From assembly GCF_001905505.1 (NCBI RefSeq), contig NZ_LIPG01000007.1:186001-250000 (forward strand): 64,000 nucleotides of DNA. The letters run 5' to 3'. Under the pieces are notes generated by a model that saw only the letters and a list, made by a program, of their open reading frames with translations, was not told the origin of the DNA and did no database searches. Positions 1-7,626 of the stretch are shown piece after piece. The position numbers were made by a program, and so were the translations under genes. Numbering within the stretch: the first letter of the stretch is position 1; every line of letters starts with the position of its first letter. This DNA is from Streptomyces sp. CB02058. GTDB lineage: Bacteria; Actinomycetota; Actinomycetes; Streptomycetales; Streptomycetaceae.

Positions 1-257
1 AGCTCGGGAATGGTCGTGCTTCCGGAGTCACGCTCCAGGTCGAGCCTGTTGCACGCCTCGGCGAAGCGGAGGTAGGTGTCCACACTCGCCACGACGATGC
101 GCGCGTCTATCTTGAGGATCTCGATCCCGACCAGCGACACCCTGACGAACACGTCGATGACCATGCCCCGGTCGAGAATGAGTTCCAGGACGTCGTAGAG
201 CGTCCCGGCCCGGGGCGGGCAGGGGGCGACTTCGTCGGCGTACATGGTCGTGGTCAT
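1..257 (-). CDS. gvpA: Gas vesicle structural protein GvpA, 3' end cut by window edge
   Basis: GvpA-family proteins polymerise into the ribbed shell of gas vesicles. The 85 visible residues read leftward and contain the family core: LYDVLELILDRGMVIDVFVRV, then VGIEILKIDARIVVASVDTY, then FRLEACNRLDL-type C-terminal residues (here LRFAEACNRLDLE). The start ATG at 257 follows a GGAAGGA ribosome site; an in-frame ATG four codons later is an alternative. GvpO lies 36 bp upstream on the same strand, the order known in streptomycete gvp clusters (gvpO-gvpA-gvpF...), so the rest of the cluster should lie to the left. GvpJ or GvpS paralogues are possible but the sequence is closest to GvpA. Confidence 0.88.
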   Translation of the reverse strand, partial: MTTTMYADEVAPCPPRAGTLYDVLELILDRGMVIDVFVRVSLVGIEILKIDARIVVASVDTYLRFAEACNRLDLERDSGSTTIPE

Positions 258-293
258 GGAGCGTCCTTCCGGGTGGGGGGCGAATCGGGTCAC

Positions 294-614
294 TCACTCG
301 TCGGCGGAGCCCCGCCGGTAGCGGCGGACCCTGCTGTACTCCATGAGTTCGCCCCGCTCGTCGATCTGGACCTCGTAGGAGGCCAGCAGGCTCGTCGTGT
401 CGGGGATGCGGGGCACTTCGAGGACATCGACGACGACGCACCAGCCGTCGTCCTTGCGCCGCACGGCCGACACCCCTTCCGCGGGGTGACAGATCAGACG
501 TTCCAGGCTCTCGCAGGCGGCGCGGGCGGCATGTTCGGGACCGCGTCGGGACGCGGTGCGGGATGCCGTCTTCTTCGCTGTCTGCCCGGAGCGGGCGCGA
601 CGATTCTCTGCCAT
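294..614 (-). CDS. gvpO: Gas vesicle protein GvpO
   Basis: This 106-residue protein has a basic Lys/Arg/Ala-rich first 30 residues and then the conserved GvpO domain: PAEGVSAVRRKDDGW, VVVDVLEVPRIPDTT, LLASYEVQIDERGEL and YSRVRRYRRGSADE. GvpO is a minor gas-vesicle accessory protein found in actinobacteria and haloarchaea. Its exact role in streptomycetes is not settled. It is the first gene of the leftward gvp unit, with gvpA 36 bp downstream, and is divergent from the gene at 737. Confidence 0.9.
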   Translation of the reverse strand: MAENRRARSGQTAKKTASRTASRRGPEHAARAACESLERLICHPAEGVSAVRRKDDGWCVVVDVLEVPRIPDTTSLLASYEVQIDERGELMEYSRVRRYRRGSADE

Positions 615-736
615 GGATTCCAGTCTGGTCAGGAACCGGCCGGGCGCATCTCGAAGGCTGGGCGGGGCCTGTGGGCACTCACCCTTTCGGCGTTCCGGCG
701 GGACGCGTCGTGCGGGAGGCGTGCACAGTCGTAGGC

Positions 737-1180
737 ATGAGTGAGACCCGTGAACCGAGTGGGCCCGACGAGGAACACGTACGGCCGTCCGGGGTCGGCG
801 ACACGACCGTCGAGGCCCTCGGGGTGCTGACGGAGGCGCTGGAGAAGGTGGAGCGGGCCCGGGGCCAGCTCTACGGGTTCCATCAGCTCACGGGCGGCGC
901 GGACCTGACGCTCGACCGGGCGGTGGAGCTGCTCCGGATGGGGGGCCACGCGGAGCAGGCCGATCTCGTGGAGCGGGAGATCCTGGGCCGCAACGTCGTT
1001 CCCGGCTGCTGGACCTTCCAGCTCGTCGAGGCGTACGACGACACCTACTACCGGCCGTTCGTCGCGGTCGAGGAGCGGGTGCGCCAGGAGCTCGCCGGCG
1101 GGCGCAGGCACCTGTACGAGGCGGAGATGAAAGAGGCCCGCCGCACGCACGGGCACCCCCAGCACACGGCCCGGCCCTGA
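737..1180 (+). CDS. Conserved hypothetical protein, 147 aa
   Basis: I do not recognise a named family. The protein is acidic, largely helical and soluble, with a conserved-looking centre (LEKVERARGQLYGFHQLTG, then LRMGGHAEQADLVEREILG and VVPGCWTFQLVEAYDD). The ATG at 737 is chosen because the longer reading frame upstream shows no coding character and overlaps the gvpO promoter region. No good ribosome site precedes it, although a CACAGT hexamer ends 7 nt before the ATG, compatible with a leaderless transcript. The stop lies 2 bp before the PHP gene, so the two are probably co-transcribed. Confidence 0.7.
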   Translation: MSETREPSGPDEEHVRPSGVGDTTVEALGVLTEALEKVERARGQLYGFHQLTGGADLTLDRAVELLRMGGHAEQADLVEREILGRNVVPGCWTFQLVEAYDDTYYRPFVAVEERVRQELAGGRRHLYEAEMKEARRTHGHPQHTARP

Positions 1181-1182
1181 CC

Positions 1183-2202
1183 ATGGATCCGGTCGACGCG
1201 CTGCGCCGGATCGCGTTCCTGCTGGAGCGGTCCCAGGCGGCCACCTACCGGGTGAAGGCCTTCCGCACGGCGGCCGGCGCGATCGGCTCGATGGACGGTG
1301 AGGAGCTCGCCGATCGGGTGACGCACGGCTCGCTCGAGGCGGTGCGCGGAATCGGGCCGAAGACGGCCGCGGTGATCCGCGAGGCGGTGGAGGGCGAGAC
1401 GCCCGCGTACCTCGCACGGCTGGAGGCGGAGTCCTCCAGCCCACTGGCGACCGGCGGCGAGAAGCTCCTCGCGGCGCTGCGCGGTGACTGCCATCTCCAC
1501 TCCGACTGGTCCGACGGTGGCAGCCCCATCGAGGAGATGGGCCGTACGGCGGCCGAGCTGGGCCACGAGTGGGCGGTGCTCACCGACCACTCCCCCCGGC
1601 TGACGGTCGCGAACGGGCTGTCGACCGAGCGTCTGCTGCGGCAGCTGTCCGTCGTGGCGGAGCTCAACGAGCGGTGGGCGCCCTTCCGTCTGCTCACGGG
1701 CATCGAGTGCGACATCCTCGACGACGGCTCGCTCGACCAGGATCCCGAAGTGCTGGAGCGCCTCGACGTGGTGGTCGTCTCCGTGCACTCGAAGCTGCGC
1801 ATGGACGCCGCGGCGATGACCCGGCGGATGCTCGCGGCCGTACGCGATCCGCACGCGGACATCCTCGGGCACTGCACCGGGCGGCTCGTCGGCGCGAAGA
1901 AGCGGCCCGAGTCCGTGTTCGACGCCGAGCGGGTCTTCGCCGCCTGTGCCGAGTCGGGCACCGCCGTCGAGATCAACTGCCGCCCCGAGCGGCTCGACCC
2001 GCCGCGTGGCCTGCTCCGGCAGGCGGTCGCGTCGGGAGCGCTGCTCTCCATCGACACCGATGCCCATGCGCCCGGCCAGCTGGACTGGCAGGCCTACGGC
2101 TGCGCGCGGGCCGAGGAGTGCGGTGTGCCCGCCGAGCGCGTCGTCACGAACTGGCCGGTGGATCGGCTGCTGGGCTGGGCGGGTGACAACAAGCGCGGGT
2201 AG
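1183..2202 (+). CDS. Helix-hairpin-helix / PHP-domain protein (PolX-like without polymerase)
   Basis: Residues 1-80 form the helix-hairpin-helix fold seen at the N-terminus of PolX/DNA polymerase beta (ATYRVKAFRTAAGAIGSM, then VRGIGPKTAAVIREA). Residues 100-335 form a PHP phosphoesterase domain with its metal ligands visible: DCHLHSDWSDG, VLTDHS, GIECDI, VVSVHSKL, ILGHCTGR and SIDTDAH. The polymerase palm domain of true PolX is absent, giving 339 residues instead of about 570. PHP domains hydrolyse phosphoesters, so a nuclease or phosphatase role tied to DNA is plausible, but the substrate is unknown. It sits 2 bp after the preceding gene. Confidence 0.85.
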   Translation: MDPVDALRRIAFLLERSQAATYRVKAFRTAAGAIGSMDGEELADRVTHGSLEAVRGIGPKTAAVIREAVEGETPAYLARLEAESSSPLATGGEKLLAALRGDCHLHSDWSDGGSPIEEMGRTAAELGHEWAVLTDHSPRLTVANGLSTERLLRQLSVVAELNERWAPFRLLTGIECDILDDGSLDQDPEVLERLDVVVVSVHSKLRMDAAAMTRRMLAAVRDPHADILGHCTGRLVGAKKRPESVFDAERVFAACAESGTAVEINCRPERLDPPRGLLRQAVASGALLSIDTDAHAPGQLDWQAYGCARAEECGVPAERVVTNWPVDRLLGWAGDNKRG

Positions 2203-2338
2203 CTGCCGGGCGGACGGGCAGCCATGGGCCGGTGGTCCGGGGCGGACCGGTGCGCACGGGCCGGTCCGGGAGGTCCGGCGTACAGTCGATCGGGGTTGTC
2301 CAGATGGCTCCGGCTCGGACCGGAGCAGGAGGAAGCTC

Positions 2339-3301
2339 ATGTCCGGTCAATGCACAGGCCCTCTGCTGCCGCAGGCACGCGGTGCGCTCTCCGAGGGTGT
2401 GATCGCCTACCTTCGGGGCGCCGGCCCGCTGCCAGGTCCCGGCGACGCGGCGACCGCCGAACCGTACGGCGACGATCTGCAGCTCGCCCTGTACGTCTGC
2501 TACGAGCTGCACTATCGCGGCTTCGCCGGCGTCCGCCCCGAGCTGGAGTGGGATCCGCCCCTGCTCGCGGTGCGCGCCGCCCTGGAGGACCGCTTCCTGA
2601 CGGCTCTGCGGCGCGATGCCGCACCCGCGGCGGGCCTGGACGATGTCCTGGACGGCCTCCTGGTGGAACCGGTCCACGGGACCGGGCTCTCCTGGTTCCT
2701 CCAGGACGAGGGCGAGCTCCGCCATCTGCGTGACTACGCGGTGCAGCGCTCCCTCTACCACCTCAAGGAGGCCGACCCGCACGCCTGGGTGCTGCCCCGC
2801 CTCCATGGGCGGGCGAAGGCGGGCATGGCGGCGATCGAGTACGACGAGTTCGGCGCGGGGCGCGCGGACCGCGTCCACGCCCAGCTGTTCGCGGACCTGA
2901 TGGGCGAACTGGGTCTGGACGCGACGTACGGCCGCTATCTGGACGAGGGCCGCGCGCCGATGCTGGCCCTGGTCAATCTGATGTCCCTGTTCGGCCTGCA
3001 CCGGGGGCTGCGCGGTGCGCTGGTGGGTCATTTCGCGGCGGTCGAGATCACCTCCTCACCCGCCTCACGGCGTCTCGCCAACGCCATGAAGCGCACCGGC
3101 GCCGGGCCCGCCGCCGAGTTCTTCTACACCGAGCACGTCGTGGCCGACGCGGTGCACGAGCAGGTGGTACGCCGTGACGTGATCGGGGGGCTGCTCGACG
3201 ACGAACCGGATCTGTCGGCCGACATCGCTTTCGGCGTCACCGCCACCTCGCATCTGGAGGACCGGCTCGGGGACCACCTGCTCGCCCACTGGCAGGTCTG
3301 A
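2339..3301 (+). CDS. Iron-containing redox enzyme (heme-oxygenase-like diiron family)
   Basis: The 320-residue all-helical protein matches the actinobacterial iron-containing redox enzyme family, which adopts the heme-oxygenase-like diiron fold. Candidate metal-ligand helices are visible as CYELHYRGF near residue 60, DEGELRHLRDYAVQRSLYHLKEADPH near 120-145, IEYDEFGAG near 165 and FYTEHVVADAVHEQ near 260. The ATG at 2339 is set by the strong GGAGGAAGCTC ribosome site. It is followed after 41 bp by a methyltransferase gene and then a CDGSH gene, which suggests joint action on an oxidised or iron-sulfur-dependent substrate; the reaction itself is unknown. Confidence 0.8.
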   Translation: MSGQCTGPLLPQARGALSEGVIAYLRGAGPLPGPGDAATAEPYGDDLQLALYVCYELHYRGFAGVRPELEWDPPLLAVRAALEDRFLTALRRDAAPAAGLDDVLDGLLVEPVHGTGLSWFLQDEGELRHLRDYAVQRSLYHLKEADPHAWVLPRLHGRAKAGMAAIEYDEFGAGRADRVHAQLFADLMGELGLDATYGRYLDEGRAPMLALVNLMSLFGLHRGLRGALVGHFAAVEITSSPASRRLANAMKRTGAGPAAEFFYTEHVVADAVHEQVVRRDVIGGLLDDEPDLSADIAFGVTATSHLEDRLGDHLLAHWQV

Positions 3302-3342
3302 CCCACACCCACCCTGGCCCGCGCCCCCGAAGGGAGCCGCAG

Positions 3343-4026
3343 ATGTCCGCAGACATGGCCGAGGACACCCCCGCCGCCCGTCTCATGACGCTTCCGGGGG
3401 TGTACGCGCCCCAGCACGACACACGCCTGCTCATGGCCGCGCTGGACCGGGAGGCCATCGGCCCGGGCGCCGAGGTCCTGGATCTCGGTACGGGCAGCGG
3501 CGCGCTGGCCCTGCACGCCGCCCGGCTGGGCGCGCGGGTGACGGCCGTCGACATCGCGTGGCGGGCCGTGATGACGGCCCGGCTGAACGCGCTGCTCTCC
3601 CGTCGGCGCATCACGGTGCAGCGCAGCGATCTCCTCTCCGCGCTGCCCGGCCGGTCGTACGACCTGGTGATCTGCAATCCTCCCTATGTGCCGTCGCCCG
3701 TGGGCCGGCTGCCGGAGCGCGGCGCGTCGCGTGCCTGGGAGGCGGGGCGCGACGGCCGGGCGGTCCTCGACCGGGTCTGCCGGGCCGCGCCTGCCGCTCT
3801 GCGTCCCGGGGGCCGTCTCCTGTTGGTGCACTCCGGCCTCTGCGACAGCGAGGTGACCTTGCGGCACCTGGCGGACGTCGGCCTGCGGGCCCGCGTCAGT
3901 GACCGCGTCCAGGTGCCCATGGGGCCGGTGCTGCGGTCGAGGCTGCGGTGGCTGCGGGACACGGGGCTGGTGGACCACGGCGAGACGACGGAGGAGCTGG
4001 TGGTCATCCGTGCCGAACACCCCTGA
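3343..4026 (+). CDS. HemK/MTQ2-like class I SAM methyltransferase
   Basis: The 227-residue protein carries a Rossmann-fold methyltransferase core: motif I VLDLGTGSGALALHAARLGA near residues 47-66, motif II acidic residue in VTAVDIAWRA, and motif IV DLVICNPPYVPSP near residues 107-119. The NPPY tetrad is the signature of N-methyltransferases acting on glutamine or adenine. This short form resembles the HemK2/MTQ2 branch, and the substrate cannot be read from sequence. A ribosome site GAAGGGAG precedes the ATG. The next gene starts inside its 3' end, which points to translational coupling. Confidence 0.82.
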   Translation: MSADMAEDTPAARLMTLPGVYAPQHDTRLLMAALDREAIGPGAEVLDLGTGSGALALHAARLGARVTAVDIAWRAVMTARLNALLSRRRITVQRSDLLSALPGRSYDLVICNPPYVPSPVGRLPERGASRAWEAGRDGRAVLDRVCRAAPAALRPGGRLLLVHSGLCDSEVTLRHLADVGLRARVSDRVQVPMGPVLRSRLRWLRDTGLVDHGETTEELVVIRAEHP

Positions 4027-4225
4027 GCGCCCGTGCAGGATCACCCTCGGCGACGAGGGTCCTCTGCTCGTCGAGGGACCGGTGGAGGTCGTCTGCGCGG
4101 ACGGCCGTGTGGCCGTCTCCGACCGGTTCGTGGTGGCCGTCTGCATGTGCAGGCGCAGCAGGACCTACCCGTGGTGCGACACCAGCCACCGGCGCCGTGA
4201 GCGGCCCGGCCGCGGTAAGGACTGA
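4010..4225 (+). CDS. CDGSH iron-sulfur domain protein
   Basis: The 71-residue protein ends in a perfect CDGSH motif, C-x-C-x2-S-x3-P-x-C-D-x2-H, read as CMCRRSRTYPWCDTSH. This binds a 2Fe-2S cluster through three Cys and one His. The most likely start is the GTG at 4010, 17 bp inside the methyltransferase gene, with GGAGGAG about 14 nt upstream; the frame has no better start further in. CDGSH proteins act in redox or iron handling. Its place behind a diiron-type enzyme and a methyltransferase suggests an electron-transfer role in that operon. Confidence 0.8.
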   Translation: MPNTPERPCRITLGDEGPLLVEGPVEVVCADGRVAVSDRFVVAVCMCRRSRTYPWCDTSHRRRERPGRGKD

Positions 4226-4230
4226 CCGGC

Positions 4231-5469
4231 TCACTCGTCGGGCCGGAAACGCGTGGGCGTCGCCCCGCGCAGCCGGCGGGACATCGCCCGCAGCCGGGGG
4301 TGGCGCTCGTGCACCTCGGCCGAGCGGCGGTCGAGCTCCTCGGCGAGGCGCTCCGTGCGCTTGTCGATGTCGAGTTCGTCGAGGATGCGGTCGATCTCGG
4401 CGAGCAGGGCGCCGTGCAGCTGCCACTGCCGGGGGTGTTCCTGCACCCCCGCGAGCAGCAGGTCGGCCACGTGGTCACGTGTGGCGCGACTGCGGGCGAG
4501 CGCGTCGGCGAGGCGGTCCTCGGCCTCCTCGCCGCTTTCGGCCATCGGCGTGGTGATCATCACCGCGAAGCCCTCGATGGCCTCGGACATGTTCCGGAAC
4601 AGTTCCCTGAGGCCTCTGGCCACGTCGTCCGGGAAGAGTGCCTCTCCGGTGCGCGCCTTGGCCAGGTCGGTCAGCGAGCGGGTCAGGACACGCAGCACCA
4701 CCGCGCAGATCTCCAGCGTGTCGAGCCCGGTCCGCAGCACGACGCGGTGCAGCATCCCCTGGCGCACCCGGGGGTTGAGCATCGTGCTCTCCTCGGCCTG
4801 CCGGAGTGAGGCGTCGACCTCCACGATGTCGTGGTCGAGCCGCCGGGCCTCGTGCAGCCGGGCGGCCGCCTCCCGTACGGGGTGGGTGCCGCCGATCTCG
4901 TCGCCCAGGTCGCGGAACATCGTGCCCATCCGCTCCCCCAGGCCGCCGATGGACGCGCTGCCGGACTCGACCCAGACGGGCGGTGCGAACAGGAGGTTGA
5001 AGAGCAGGCCGACCCCCGCGCCGATGAGGGTCTCCAGCACCCGTTCCCAGGCGTAGTCGGCGACCTGCGAGACGCCGAGGACCAGCATCGCGCTGATGGC
5101 CACCTCCGGCACGAACTCGTTGACCCGGACCACCCGCCCGATCAGCAGGGAGGTGAAGATGGTCAGTCCGAGGCTCCACCAGCTCAGGCCGACCAGGGCG
5201 CTGAATCCGCCGGCGATCAGGACCCCGACGACGACGGCGTTGACGCGCCGGATGCCGGTGGTGAGCGTGGCGTAGAGGGTCACCTGCACCACGAGCAGCG
5301 CGGTCAGGGGCGCGGTGAGGGGCGCCGGGTGCGGGGCGGGCAGGACCAGCTGGGCCACCGCGAAGGCGATGACGGCCGCCGCGGTCGAGCGCAGCGTCTG
5401 GGTCGCGGCCGGCTCGGTGGTGCGCTGGACGAGTTTGACGACGGGCGCGGGCGTGGAAACTGCAGGCAT
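4231..5469 (-). CDS. FUSC-family / aromatic acid exporter-like membrane protein
   Basis: The 412-residue protein has an N-terminal block of hydrophobic segments between about residues 25 and 155 (AVIAFAVAQLVLP, ALLVVQVTLYATL, VLIAGGFSALVGLSWWSLGLTIFTSLLIG, AISAMLVLGV, LETLIGAGVGLLFNLLF). A long helical cytoplasmic tail with heptad-like content follows. This is the layout of FUSC/ArAE efflux proteins, although homologues in actinobacteria are uncharacterised. The start is taken at MPAVSTPAP because the upstream extension is non-coding in character; an AAGGA sits immediately before this ATG, which is unusually close. It converges on the CDGSH gene with a 5-bp gap. Confidence 0.75.
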   Translation of the reverse strand: MPAVSTPAPVVKLVQRTTEPAATQTLRSTAAAVIAFAVAQLVLPAPHPAPLTAPLTALLVVQVTLYATLTTGIRRVNAVVVGVLIAGGFSALVGLSWWSLGLTIFTSLLIGRVVRVNEFVPEVAISAMLVLGVSQVADYAWERVLETLIGAGVGLLFNLLFAPPVWVESGSASIGGLGERMGTMFRDLGDEIGGTHPVREAAARLHEARRLDHDIVEVDASLRQAEESTMLNPRVRQGMLHRVVLRTGLDTLEICAVVLRVLTRSLTDLAKARTGEALFPDDVARGLRELFRNMSEAIEGFAVMITTPMAESGEEAEDRLADALARSRATRDHVADLLLAGVQEHPRQWQLHGALLAEIDRILDELDIDKRTERLAEELDRRSAEVHERHPRLRAMSRRLRGATPTRFRPDE

Positions 5470-5595
5470 TCCTTCACGGTGCCCGGAACCCGCACCGCGC
5501 AGCGCTTCAAAGGCCCGGCGGACTCCGTACGGACGTACGCGTGCGCCCATCGGCCAGCCCGCGCGGCTCCGGCGGTACAGGGGGATGGTGGAGGT

Positions 5596-5778
5596 ATGGC
5601 TATCTCACTGACACCCCCGGGAGAGACACCTCCCGCCGAGGGCTCCATAAGCGAGGCACACGTCGAACGCCCCGACGGCGGTATCTGGGAGCACCCCGCC
5701 CTGTGGGCGGCCGTGGTGCTGCTGGGCTCGCTCGTCGTCGCGGGCTACTTCATCGCACGCATCTTCGGCTTCACATGA
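5596..5778 (+). CDS. DUF6480-like single-span membrane protein, 60 aa
   Basis: This short protein has a hydrophilic N-terminus (PPGETPPAEGSISEAHVERPDGGIWEHP) and one transmembrane segment (LWAAVVLLGSLVVAGYFIARIFGF) at its C-terminus. It matches my recollection of the actinobacterial DUF6480 family; the function is unknown. GGTGGAGG provides a ribosome site. Its stop codon overlaps the start of the following glycosylase gene (ATGA). Confidence 0.72.
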   Translation: MAISLTPPGETPPAEGSISEAHVERPDGGIWEHPALWAAVVLLGSLVVAGYFIARIFGFT

Positions 5779-6389
5779 GTGCACGCCGGACGATGGACGC
5801 GTTGCTGGAGAAGCACGGAACGACATACGCGGCCGAGGCCGGTATCCGGCTGCGGGACACCCCCCAGCCTCTGTACCAACTGCTCGTGCTGAGTGACCTG
5901 CTGAGCGCCCGCATCCGGGCGGGCGTGGCGGTGGCCTCGGCCCGCGCGCTCTTCTCCCATCGGCTGCGCACCCCGCGCCGGATGGCCGACGCCACCTGGC
6001 AGGAGCGAGTCGACGCGCTGGGCGAGGGCGGCTATCGGCGGTACGACGAACGGACCGCGACGCAGCTGGGGGACGGGGCCCGGCTGCTGCTCGACGCGTA
6101 CGGCGGGGATCTGCGGCGCCTGCGCGGGGAGGCCGACGGCGATCCGGACGCGTTGCGCACGGGGCTGCGGCGCTTTCCCGGGATAGGGCCCGCCGGCGCC
6201 GACATCTTCCTTCGCGAGGTCCAGACGGTATGGCCGGAGACGGCGCCCTGCCTGGACGCGAAGGCACTCCAGGGCGCACGGCGGCTCGGCCTGCCGGGCA
6301 ATGCCGGGAAGCTGGCACGGCTCGCGGACGGCCGGGACCCCGCGGTGCTCGCCGCCGCTCTCGTGCGGGCGTCGCTGGACAAGGGCTGA
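5775..6389 (+). CDS. HhH-GPD-like DNA glycosylase/endonuclease
   Basis: The 204-residue protein resembles the endonuclease III superfamily. A helical N-terminal part (LYQLLVLSDLLSARIRAGVAVASARALFS) is followed by a hairpin motif LRRFPGIGPAGADIFLREV near residue 140 and a catalytic-Asp region AETAPCLDAKAL-type (here PCLDAKAL) near residue 160. The Lys that gives endonuclease III its lyase activity is not present in the hairpin, and no C-terminal four-Cys iron-sulfur cluster is seen. It may therefore be a monofunctional glycosylase, and its lesion is unknown. It overlaps the preceding membrane gene by 4 bp. Confidence 0.75.
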   Translation: MSARRTMDALLEKHGTTYAAEAGIRLRDTPQPLYQLLVLSDLLSARIRAGVAVASARALFSHRLRTPRRMADATWQERVDALGEGGYRRYDERTATQLGDGARLLLDAYGGDLRRLRGEADGDPDALRTGLRRFPGIGPAGADIFLREVQTVWPETAPCLDAKALQGARRLGLPGNAGKLARLADGRDPAVLAAALVRASLDKG

Positions 6390-6398
6390 ACGGAGGGC

Positions 6399-7148
6399 TC
6401 AGCCCGTCGGCCGCCGCTTGCCCGGCTTGACGGAGCGGCCTTCGACGAGGGCCCGCCTGATCTGTGCGGCGGTGGCCCGGGCGTGGTCCGAGGTGGCCGT
6501 TCGGTCGGCCACGGACGTGACGAAGCGGTGGGTGGGGCGTAGGCACTGGCCGCACGGGGTGTCGGTGGTGATCAGATAGCCGTCCTCGCACTGGGGATCC
6601 GCGCAGCGGCTGGGCCCCACCAGCGCCTCGGCGATCTCCTGCGGTGCCCAGCGGCGCCGGCCGTCCTCGTCCTTCTCGTGCAGGGCGTGGGACCAGCGGA
6701 CGTTCCACCGGCGCTCGACCCGTTCCAGGAGCTGGTTGGGCGTGCGCCGGGAGAGTTCCTGGTGGATCAGATCGTGGACCGTACGGGGGTGGCGGTGGCC
6801 GAGCGCCTGGACCAGCGGTTGCGGAAGCGCCTGGAGGATGTAGGCGACCGGGTCGCCGCCGGCCCGCTCGCGCCACTTGCGGCACGGGCAGGGACCCTCC
6901 GGAGGCAGCCGGCGCTGGCACCGGCCGCACTGGCCACGGCATTCCGCGCAGAGACCGTCGTCGAGCCCGTCCAGGTGCGGGGCCGGAGCCCGCCCGCAGT
7001 CACGGCAGCAGGCGGCGCAGGGGCCGCAGAGCTTTTCGTCGCCGAGTCTCGTCGTCCACTGCCGCTGCTGGCACCGGCAGCACAGGGCGTTGTTGCAGTA
7101 CTCGTGGTGTGCGGCGCCCGACTGCCGTCCGGGGGGCGGAAATGACAT
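6399..7148 (-). CDS. Cysteine-rich zinc-ribbon protein, 249 aa
   Basis: I do not recognise a named family. The N-terminal 110 residues hold many paired cysteines (YCNNALCCRCQQR, LCGPCAACCRDCGR, LCAECRGQCGRCQRR, CPCRKW), enough for three or four zinc ribbons. A helical middle (VAYILQALPQPLVQALGHRHPRTVHDLIHQELSRRTPNQL is one such stretch, by position about residues 95-135) precedes another Cys set near residue 195 (RCADPQCEDG and PCGQCLRP). The tail is basic. Nucleic-acid binding is the simplest guess. The start is the ATG at 7148 because upstream sequence loses coding bias. A small membrane-protein gene lies upstream on the same strand. Confidence 0.65.
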   Translation of the reverse strand: MSFPPPGRQSGAAHHEYCNNALCCRCQQRQWTTRLGDEKLCGPCAACCRDCGRAPAPHLDGLDDGLCAECRGQCGRCQRRLPPEGPCPCRKWRERAGGDPVAYILQALPQPLVQALGHRHPRTVHDLIHQELSRRTPNQLLERVERRWNVRWSHALHEKDEDGRRRWAPQEIAEALVGPSRCADPQCEDGYLITTDTPCGQCLRPTHRFVTSVADRTATSDHARATAAQIRRALVEGRSVKPGKRRPTG

Positions 7149-7306
7149 TGCTGCGTTCTCCAGGTACGTGGCCGGGCGGTCGGGTCCGAGCCATGCCGGC
7201 GAAGCGCGCGCAGGGGCCCGCGTACGACGGTAACGCCCCGTACGGGACCCGTGCGGCACTCCGCCACGATCGGGTGGACATTCTCCCACCTGGAGAGGTG
7301 GCGCGG

Positions 7307-7501
7307 TCAGGGCCGCAGGTCACTCACGACGTTCGCGGTGGCGGTGATCCCCTCGTGGATGGTGGGAGCCATGCTCGTACCCGCGAGGAGGAAACCCAGC
7401 AGGGCGCAGACGATCGCGTGCGAGAGCTTGAGTCCGCCGTTGCGCAGGAAGATCGCTGCGAGGATCAGCAGAAGCAGCACCACTGAGATCGAAATGGCCA
7501 T
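7307..7501 (-). CDS. Small two-segment membrane protein, 64 aa
   Basis: The protein starts MAISISVVLLLLILAAIFLR and continues with LSHAIVCALLGFLLAGTSM, giving two short hydrophobic segments, and ends THEGI-type TANVVSDLRP residues. A GGAGGAGG ribosome site 6 nt before the ATG fixes the start at 7501. Similar tiny proteins accompany transfer or spread genes of actinobacterial integrative elements and also occur singly in Streptomyces chromosomes; I see no other element genes here. Function is unknown. Confidence 0.65.
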   Translation of the reverse strand: MAISISVVLLLLILAAIFLRNGGLKLSHAIVCALLGFLLAGTSMAPTIHEGITATANVVSDLRP

Positions 7502-7626
7502 GGCCAACCTCCTCCGCCGCGCCGGAATTGCGGCATTCGGCCGCCAGTGTGACGCAGCGGAGGGGCCGTTCGGCGCACTGGCGTGTCGGCCGAACGGGTA
7601 GTGACGCACGGTGACCGGGTCCGCGG

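Noticed and set aside
28-678. Long open frame antisense to the gvp genes
   Set aside because: It overlaps gvpO and gvpA in another frame, is Arg/Pro-rich and matches nothing; it is a high-GC shadow.
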